Shown: piece after piece, positions 6,887 to 10,680 of the stretch
How positions within the stretch are numbered: the first letter of the stretch is position 1
Layout of the letters: every line of letters begins with the position of its first letter
Position numbers and translations under genes: made by a program
Assembly (NCBI GenBank): GCA_943349555.1
Contig: CALQZK010000019.1
Location: forward strand, 1 to 10,680
From: Candidatus Nomurabacteria bacterium
GTDB lineage: Bacteria; Patescibacteriota; Minisyncoccia; Phycocordibacterales; PALSA-1337
DNA length: 10,680 nucleotides
Direction: 5' to 3'
Notes under the pieces: model-generated
The model's database searches: none
Seen by the model: the letters and a program-made list of their open reading frames with translations, nothing else
What the model was told of the DNA's origin: nothing

Positions 6887-8176
6887 ATGGACAAGAATAA
6901 ACAGAAAAAAGTAACTGGAGCTATCATAGGCCTATGCATACTCCTTGCAGTCTTTTTCATGGGAAACTATATTGGTCAGAAAGCATCATATGACAATTCC
7001 AGTCCATCAATCTCCAATATTGCAATCCCAGCAGACATAGCCATAACGCCAGAGCAGTTCGAGCCTTTTTGGAAAGTCTGGAGATTATTGAGTGAAAAGT
7101 ATGTCGCGGCGACAACCACAGACTCTCAGAAGAGAATTTGGGGATCGATACAAGGATTGACTACTTCTCAGGGAGATCCATATACTGTATTTTTTCCTCC
7201 AGAGGAATCAGCTATGTTCAAAAGCGACATTGCAGGAAATTTTGAAGGAGTGGGAATGGAGGTGGGATTGAAAGATGGAATTATTACTGTTGTTGCTCCA
7301 TTGAAGGGTAGCCCAGCAGAACTGGCGGGGATCCGAGCAGGTGATAAGATACTCAAGATAAATGAACAAAGTACTACCGACCTTGCGGTGGACAAAGCCG
7401 TTAAGCTCATTCGCGGACAAAAAGGCACAACGGTGAAAATAACCATAATACGTGAAGGTTCCAGCCAGCAGATAGAGAAGTCGATTGTCAGGGGAATCAT
7501 AGATATTCCAACAATTCAGACAGAGATAAAAGAAGGAAGTTCGGATTCTCTAGGTATGACGAGCTCATCTACCGACTCCATAGGCCTGCGCAAAGACGGC
7601 ATATTCATTATCCGTCTCTTCAGCTTCACCGCTCAAGCTGCCAATCTTTTCCAAAATGCCTTGAGAGAATTTGTGCAAACAGGATCACATAAGCTCATTA
7701 TTGACCTACGAGGAAACCCTGGGGGATATCTCGATGCAGCATGGGATATGGCGTCTTGGTTCCTGCCAGTAGGTAAAGTTATAGTGGTGGAGGATTTCGG
7801 AGGTAAGGAGTCAAATAAAATATACAGGAGTAAGAGGTATAACATATTTAGGAAAGATCTGGATTTGATCATCCTTGTTGATAGCGGTTCTGCCTCGGCT
7901 TCAGAAATTTTTGCTGGCGCCCTACAGGAGCATCGCATAGCGAAGCTTGTAGGAACAAAGACTTTTGGAAAAGGCTCGGTTCAGGAATTGATCCCCATCA
8001 CCCATGATACTTCCCTCAAGGTCACGATAGCCAGCTGGTTGACACCGCTTGGACATAATCTTTCCAAAGACGGCCTCAAGCCGGATGTAGAAGTTAAGCC
8101 AACGCAGAAGGAAATTGATATGAAAATCGACTCACAAATGAACAAGGCAGTTGAAATTTTAAGAAAAGAGGATTAG
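6887..8176 (+). CDS. ctpA: S41 family carboxy-terminal processing protease with PDZ domain (CtpA/CtpB type)
   Basis: This is a membrane-anchored serine protease acting outside the cytoplasmic membrane, where the family trims or degrades proteins from exposed C-termini. The 429-residue product has a lysine-rich N-terminus, one transmembrane anchor (about 9-29), a PDZ domain (about 115-195, with GVGMEV and GSPAELAGIRAGDKIL) and the S41 catalytic domain. IDLRGNPGG is at 272-280. The nucleophile is S337 in GSASASEI, and the general base is K362 in GTKTFGKGSVQ, 25 residues later as in E. coli Tsp. A serine-rich insert (about 218-231) precedes the catalytic domain. I chose the ATG at 6887 because the predicted transcript starts at about 6883. 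The longer open frame from 6527 runs antisense through cysS and is not credible; 6875 would add only four residues. No SD. rplI follows 21 bases downstream. Confidence 0.93.
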   Translation: MDKNKQKKVTGAIIGLCILLAVFFMGNYIGQKASYDNSSPSISNIAIPADIAITPEQFEPFWKVWRLLSEKYVAATTTDSQKRIWGSIQGLTTSQGDPYTVFFPPEESAMFKSDIAGNFEGVGMEVGLKDGIITVVAPLKGSPAELAGIRAGDKILKINEQSTTDLAVDKAVKLIRGQKGTTVKITIIREGSSQQIEKSIVRGIIDIPTIQTEIKEGSSDSLGMTSSSTDSIGLRKDGIFIIRLFSFTAQAANLFQNALREFVQTGSHKLIIDLRGNPGGYLDAAWDMASWFLPVGKVIVVEDFGGKESNKIYRSKRYNIFRKDLDLIILVDSGSASASEIFAGALQEHRIAKLVGTKTFGKGSVQELIPITHDTSLKVTIASWLTPLGHNLSKDGLKPDVEVKPTQKEIDMKIDSQMNKAVEILRKED

Positions 8177-8179
8177 TAT
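8151..8179 (+). promoter_or_regulatory. Possible rplI promoter inside the end of the protease gene
   Basis: TTGAAA (8151-8156), a 17-base spacer and TAGTAT (8174-8179, overlapping the protease stop codon) could start a transcript near 8186, about 12 bases before the rplI ATG. Read-through from the upstream gene is equally possible. Confidence 0.35.
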
Positions 8180-8197
8180 GTAATTAATAAAAACAGC

Positions 8198-8641
8198 ATG
8201 AAAATAATTTTACTGAAAGATATAGCGAAAGTAGGAAAGAAATATGAGACAAAAGACATCTCTGATGGATACGCAGTGAACCTTCTTATTCCGAGAGGTT
8301 TTGCGATTGCGGCAACTGTAAACTCGATAAAGAGAATAGAAGCCGAAAAAATGAAAACGGAAGGGGAGAGAAAATTGCATGAAGACCTTCTCTTGAAGAA
8401 TCTTTCCGAATTGGATGGGGTAACCATTACTATAAAAGGCAAGGCAAATGAAAAAGGTCATCTTTTCGCTGGTCTGCATAAAGAGGCAATTGCAGAAGAA
8501 GTATTAAAGCAGACAAAATTACAAATCGATCCTTTATCTATTCAACTAGAACATCCTGTTAAAGAAATAGGAGTCCATACCATAGAAGTCAAAGGGGCAG
8601 GGAAGTCTGTGAAGTTTACCCTAGAGATCGAGGCTAGATAA
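8198..8641 (+). CDS. rplI: 50S ribosomal protein bL9
   Basis: bL9 binds 23S rRNA at the base of the L1 stalk and helps maintain reading frame. The 147-residue product has the family's normal length. Its N-terminal RNA-binding domain is typical (MKIILLKDIAKVGKK, then DGYAVNLLIPRGFAIAAT at 24-41). A charged connecting helix (about 43-75) and a C-terminal domain starting near 76 (VTITIKGKANEKGHLFAGL) follow. No SD precedes the ATG; the upstream 17 bases are almost all A/T. It lies 21 bases after the protease gene on the same strand, and its stop overlaps the convergent rpmA stop by 8 bases. Presence of bL9 argues against those CPR lineages reported to have lost it. Confidence 0.95.
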   Translation: MKIILLKDIAKVGKKYETKDISDGYAVNLLIPRGFAIAATVNSIKRIEAEKMKTEGERKLHEDLLLKNLSELDGVTITIKGKANEKGHLFAGLHKEAIAEEVLKQTKLQIDPLSIQLEHPVKEIGVHTIEVKGAGKSVKFTLEIEAR

Positions 8642-8906
8642 CGTGCACAATCTTTTTCCTCATGAGTGAGTTGTCGAAATGGACTTTTCTTTTTGTTCCG
8701 AATTGAACCTTCCCATCCTTGAGAGCAAAGAGGGTATGATCCTTTCCTATCCCAATATTCTTGCCCGGGAGCACGTCTGTACCGCGCTGGCGAACGATAA
8801 TATCGCCTATCTTAGCCACATCTCCGTGGCTTATTTTCACTCCTAGATACTGTGGTCCGGAATCTCTACCGTTTTTTGTTGATCCTCCTGCTTTTTTTGT
8901 TGCCAT
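8634..8906 (-). CDS. rpmA: 50S ribosomal protein bL27
   Basis: bL27 sits near the peptidyl-transferase centre, with its N-terminal tail reaching the tRNA acceptor ends. The 90-residue product starts directly with MATKKAGGSTKNGRDS, the mature-type tail, so it does not need the N-terminal trimming seen in Firmicutes bL27. The core (LGVKISHGD, VRQRGTDVLPG, GIGKDHTLFAL) is typical. It is usually found beside rplU (bL21) and obgE, but here it stands alone, convergent with rplI and overlapping it tail-to-tail by 8 bases. The start at 8906 follows a -10 box by 10 bases. Confidence 0.96.
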   Translation of the reverse strand: MATKKAGGSTKNGRDSGPQYLGVKISHGDVAKIGDIIVRQRGTDVLPGKNIGIGKDHTLFALKDGKVQFGTKRKVHFDNSLMRKKIVHVI

Positions 8907-8916
8907 AAGTAGAATC

Positions 8917-8945
8917 AGTATATAAGAAAGGGCTCAAAATTGCAA
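8917..8945 (-). promoter_or_regulatory. Predicted rpmA promoter, near-leaderless
   Basis: On the minus strand TTGCAA (8940-8945), a 17-base spacer and TATACT (8917-8922) predict a start near 8910, leaving about four bases before the ATG at 8906. Confidence 0.55.
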
Positions 8946-9024
8946 CTCCTTTACATAGTCAAAATACCATTGTCATAAAACCCTTATTCTACAACGTATA
9001 ATCACGTTTTTTGCATGTAAACCC

Positions 9025-9053
9025 TTGACATTACATTTCAAAAATGCTATCAT
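9025..9053 (+). promoter_or_regulatory. Near-consensus promoter of the lytic-transglycosylase-like gene
   Basis: A perfect -35 TTGACA (9025-9030) is followed by 17 bases and an extended -10, TGC-TATCAT (hexamer 9048-9053, TG at 9045-9046). It is the best sigma70-type promoter in the window. Transcription is expected near 9060, giving a leader of about 50 nt. An 8-bp direct repeat AAACCCTT lies at 8978-8985 and 9019-9026, the second copy touching the -35. The rest of 8907-9024 shows no gene. Confidence 0.7.
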
Positions 9054-9061
9054 ATACCCAT

Positions 9062-9098
9062 ATGAGGTCGTAGTCACACCATGTGATTATTACCTCAT
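9062..9098 (+). promoter_or_regulatory. Leader hairpin with minimal upstream ORF
   Basis: ATGAGGT (9062-9068) pairs perfectly with ACCTCAT (9092-9098). Inside, TAGTCAC (9071-9077) pairs with GTGATTA (9083-9089) with one G-U wobble. Between the two helices are a C/U mismatch and one G-U pair, and the loop is ACCAT (9078-9082). The hairpin starts at or next to the predicted 5' end of the mRNA and ends 11 bases before the gene's ATG. The 5' arm also reads ATG AGG TCG TAG (9062-9073), a three-codon ORF whose ATG follows the -10 by eight bases. An ATG TGA start-stop begins in the loop (9081-9086). Confidence 0.5.
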
Positions 9099-9109
9099 TT
9101 TAAATTACT

Positions 9110-9553
9110 ATGATTGAATTTACTACAGGTGTTGTATTCCTCTTGTCATCCATGTACGGCGCGGGTGCCTCAACTGCTGTAGCGATAGCTACTCCGCAGG
9201 AAACCACGAGTGAACTTGCAAACATGACCGTCAAGATCATTCTGCAGGACCGTAAAGCTGTCGAAGAATACCTTCGAAAAGAGTATGCCGATACGCCGAT
9301 CCTAGTGGAAATTGCCCGATGTGAGTCTACCTTCAGCCAGTTCGATAAGAATGGAAAGGTGGTCCGCGGAAGGGTGGATAGGGACGATATTGGAGTGATG
9401 CAGATCAATTCCCGATACCATGGTGAGACTGCCGAGAAGCTCGGTTTCGACATCCATACGATTGAAGGAAACGTCTCTTATGCCAAATATCTCTATGAGA
9501 AGCAGGGAGCGAAGCCATGGAAAGCTTCATCCAGGTGTTGGGCGAAGGCTTAA
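9110..9553 (+). CDS. Secreted lytic-transglycosylase/lysozyme-like protein
   Basis: The 147-residue product resembles the small SLT/lysozyme-fold muralytic proteins of CPR bacteria, which cleave peptidoglycan glycan strands. A hydrophobic N-terminus (about 5-27) ends in a plausible signal-peptidase site (AVAIA before TPQ). The lysozyme-like domain follows: ILVEIARCESTF (64-75), with E72 as the likely catalytic acid; DDIGVMQIN (92-100); and a C-terminal helix region with NVSYAKYLYEKQG (121-133). C71 and C143 are the only cysteines and could form a disulfide after export. The n-region is unusual in having Glu3 and no positive charge, so a signal anchor or a different export route remains possible. 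No SD precedes the ATG at 9110; an in-frame stop at 9071 rules out a longer start. It is monocistronic, with a strong promoter and terminator. Confidence 0.75.
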   Translation: MIEFTTGVVFLLSSMYGAGASTAVAIATPQETTSELANMTVKIILQDRKAVEEYLRKEYADTPILVEIARCESTFSQFDKNGKVVRGRVDRDDIGVMQINSRYHGETAEKLGFDIHTIEGNVSYAKYLYEKQGAKPWKASSRCWAKA

Positions 9554-9580
9554 GATTATAAAAGCTAAAAATAGCAGAGG

Positions 9581-9612
9581 AAAACCGAGCGTAATTGCTC
9601 GGTTTTTCTTTT
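9581..9612 (+). terminator. Intrinsic terminator after the lytic-transglycosylase-like gene
   Basis: AAAACCGAGC (9581-9590) and GCTCGGTTTT (9597-9606) form a perfect 10-bp stem with a six-base loop, followed by a T-rich tail to 9612. It is 28 bases after the stop codon. The A-rich left flank would let it work on the opposite strand as well. Confidence 0.92.
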
Positions 9613-9631
9613 GCCGAAGAATAAAAAATGA

Positions 9632-9637
9632 TATAAT
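9632..9637 (+). promoter_or_regulatory. Predicted leaderless promoter of the ABC exporter gene
   Basis: A perfect TATAAT, preceded by TGA (extended -10), ends seven bases before the ATG at 9645, so the start point falls on the start codon. The -35 is weak (TTTTGC at 17 bases or TTGCCG at 15), which an extended -10 can compensate for. Confidence 0.6.
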
Positions 9638-9644
9638 ATTCGCA

Positions 9645-10680
9645 ATGACATCCTCCTCTGCTGATGATCTTAAGTTCACCTGGTGGGACATGATAAAGTC
9701 TCTTTTCTTTCTTCTCGATAAGAAGAGAGTAAGTTATTCAGTATACTCCATTATCCTTATCTCTGTCCTATTTTACGATCTTGTTCCCATATGGATAGTT
9801 GGAAAAATTATAGATTTTCTGACCAACTATACTCCAGGCAATTCACTTCTATCATTTTATAAATATGTCGCTTTTTTCACTATCTCATGGGGAATGAGCT
9901 CTTTTATCAGGCTTTCAGTCAAGAGAAAGCTGACCAATATTCAATATGACACTACATATTTCACTAGGGTAACAGGGTTTGAAAGGCTAATGGATTTCTC
10001 CATCAAGTGGCATGACAGTGAAAATTCTGGTAACAAGGTTCAGCGTATTCAAAGCGGAACGGATGCCTTGCGACAACTTCAGCGAGTTCTCTCGAAGGAT
10101 GTCTTCAGGAACATGACGGCAGTTATTGGTGTGCTTACAGCCTTTCTTTTTTTAAAGCCCATGTTTGTCCTATATTCTCTTGTTTACATTGCTCTTTTTA
10201 TTACTGTTCAAATGAGCTTCTATAAGCGGCTAGTGGAGATAAATCGGGCCAACAATATTTTGAACGAGAAAGCCTCTGGAACATATTTCGAAGGTCTGAA
10301 TAATATTCTTACAATCAAAACCCTGGGGGTCAAAGATGATTTCAAGAAAAATATTAATTCGAGGGAGGAATTGACCCGAGACTCTTCTAAAAAGAAATCG
10401 GCACTAGTAAATAATAAATGGAAAATGTTCCAGACTATCAATGCCTTGGCCATAGGAGGAATCCTCTTCTTTTCTGGAATGAGCTTCTTGGGTGGAGCTA
10501 TCACGCTTGGTTCTATTTTTATCATTTATAGCTATTTCCAGAAATTAAATGGCGCTGTCACGGAATTCATGGAAATTGTCGAAGATTTAATTACTACCAA
10601 AATAAGCATTGCGCGAATGATGCCAATTTTTAAGAACGAATCTTCTGCTCATCGAGGCGATCAGCCATTTCCGTCTGATT
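9645..10680 (+). CDS. ABC exporter, transmembrane domain, C-terminal part outside the window
   Basis: The first 345 codons of an ABC exporter half-transporter (MsbA/MdlB-like fold) are present without interruption. Hydrophobic segments lie at about 32-56, 72-92, 156-171, 172-192, 262-283 and 287-300, which gives the six helices of the ABC_membrane domain. The intracellular-loop signatures are ENSGNKVQRIQSGTD (126-140) and LNNILTIKTLGVKD (218-231). The ATP-binding domain with Walker A, ABC signature and Walker B would follow after about residue 345 and is not visible. The substrate cannot be told from the membrane domain; lipid, peptide or drug export are all possible. The ATG at 9645 is favoured because the -10 box ends seven bases before it; an ATG at codon 16 would also be in frame. 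No SD. Confidence 0.88.
   Translation, partial: MTSSSADDLKFTWWDMIKSLFFLLDKKRVSYSVYSIILISVLFYDLVPIWIVGKIIDFLTNYTPGNSLLSFYKYVAFFTISWGMSSFIRLSVKRKLTNIQYDTTYFTRVTGFERLMDFSIKWHDSENSGNKVQRIQSGTDALRQLQRVLSKDVFRNMTAVIGVLTAFLFLKPMFVLYSLVYIALFITVQMSFYKRLVEINRANNILNEKASGTYFEGLNNILTIKTLGVKDDFKKNINSREELTRDSSKKKSALVNNKWKMFQTINALAIGGILFFSGMSFLGGAITLGSIFIIYSYFQKLNGAVTEFMEIVEDLITTKISIARMMPIFKNESSAHRGDQPFPSD

Noticed and set aside
8993..9012. Possible small terminator: AACGT, six-base loop, ACGTT and a T run
   Set aside because: The stem has only five base pairs including A-T ends, and no plus-strand gene ends nearby; it is probably chance in an AT-rich gap.
9071..9089. CRP-like site in the leader palindrome
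   Set aside because: The half-sites are in the order TCACA then TGTGA, the reverse of the CRP consensus, and no CRP is expected in such a reduced genome; the RNA hairpin reading explains it better.
10220..10525. Minus-strand open frame opposite the ABC exporter
   Set aside because: The plus strand reads as a continuous ABC membrane domain with conserved loop motifs, and the antisense product resembles nothing.
1..10680. tRNA or rRNA genes, CRISPR arrays, insertion sequences
   Set aside because: No cloverleaf-like segment, regularly spaced repeat, transposase or terminal inverted repeat was seen on either strand.

Overview
The window looks like chromosomal DNA of a small-genome bacterium of the Candidate Phyla Radiation (Patescibacteria), possibly a Parcubacteria-type lineage. 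This is inferred from several features: short, overlapping, tightly packed genes; a stripped-down type IV pilus (T4P) operon; no recognisable Shine-Dalgarno (SD) sequence before any start codon; and an assortment of single housekeeping genes. The standard genetic code fits, because two genes end in TGA and no gene has an in-frame TGA. A bL9 gene is present, and some CPR groups are reported to lack bL9. No rRNA marker is available to fix the lineage.

Layout. 1-1364 (minus) is the first 454 codons of the ribosome-associated GTPase TypA/BipA, with a good promoter. A divergent gap (1365-1574) holds that promoter and four tandem 11-bp quasi-repeats in front of a five-gene plus-strand pilus operon (1575-5432). 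The operon runs: assembly ATPase PilB without its usual N-terminal domain, platform protein PilC, a prepilin fused to a seven-bladed LVIVD-type beta-propeller, a 42-residue prepilin that is little more than the pilin helix, and a PilX/GspK-like minor pilin. All four junctions overlap by 4-29 bases. Next come cysS (minus, convergent, 5-base gap), an S41 carboxy-terminal processing protease with a PDZ domain (plus), rplI (plus), rpmA (minus, tail-to-tail overlap with rplI), a secreted lytic-transglycosylase-like protein (plus) behind a near-consensus promoter and a 37-nt leader hairpin, a strong intrinsic terminator, and the start of an ABC exporter (plus) that runs off the window.

The most interesting system is the pilus operon. 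The three prepilins occur in an order reminiscent of GspI-GspJ-GspK or PilV-PilW-PilX, the trio that primes and caps pili. The first carries a propeller where a normal pilin has its small globular domain. I infer a tip adhesin or sensor built into a minor pilin, analogous to the separate beta-propeller adhesin PilY1 of Proteobacteria. No major pilin, PilT, prepilin peptidase or alignment complex is encoded in the window.

A second theme is transcription and translation architecture. Four genes (cysS, the protease, rpmA, the ABC exporter) have a -10 box ending only 6-10 bases before the start codon, which predicts leaderless or nearly leaderless mRNAs. This matches the absence of SD motifs. The cysS and protease promoters interlock in the same 60 bases. 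The muralytic gene differs: it has a 50-nt leader with a hairpin, a three-codon upstream ORF and a start-stop in the loop.
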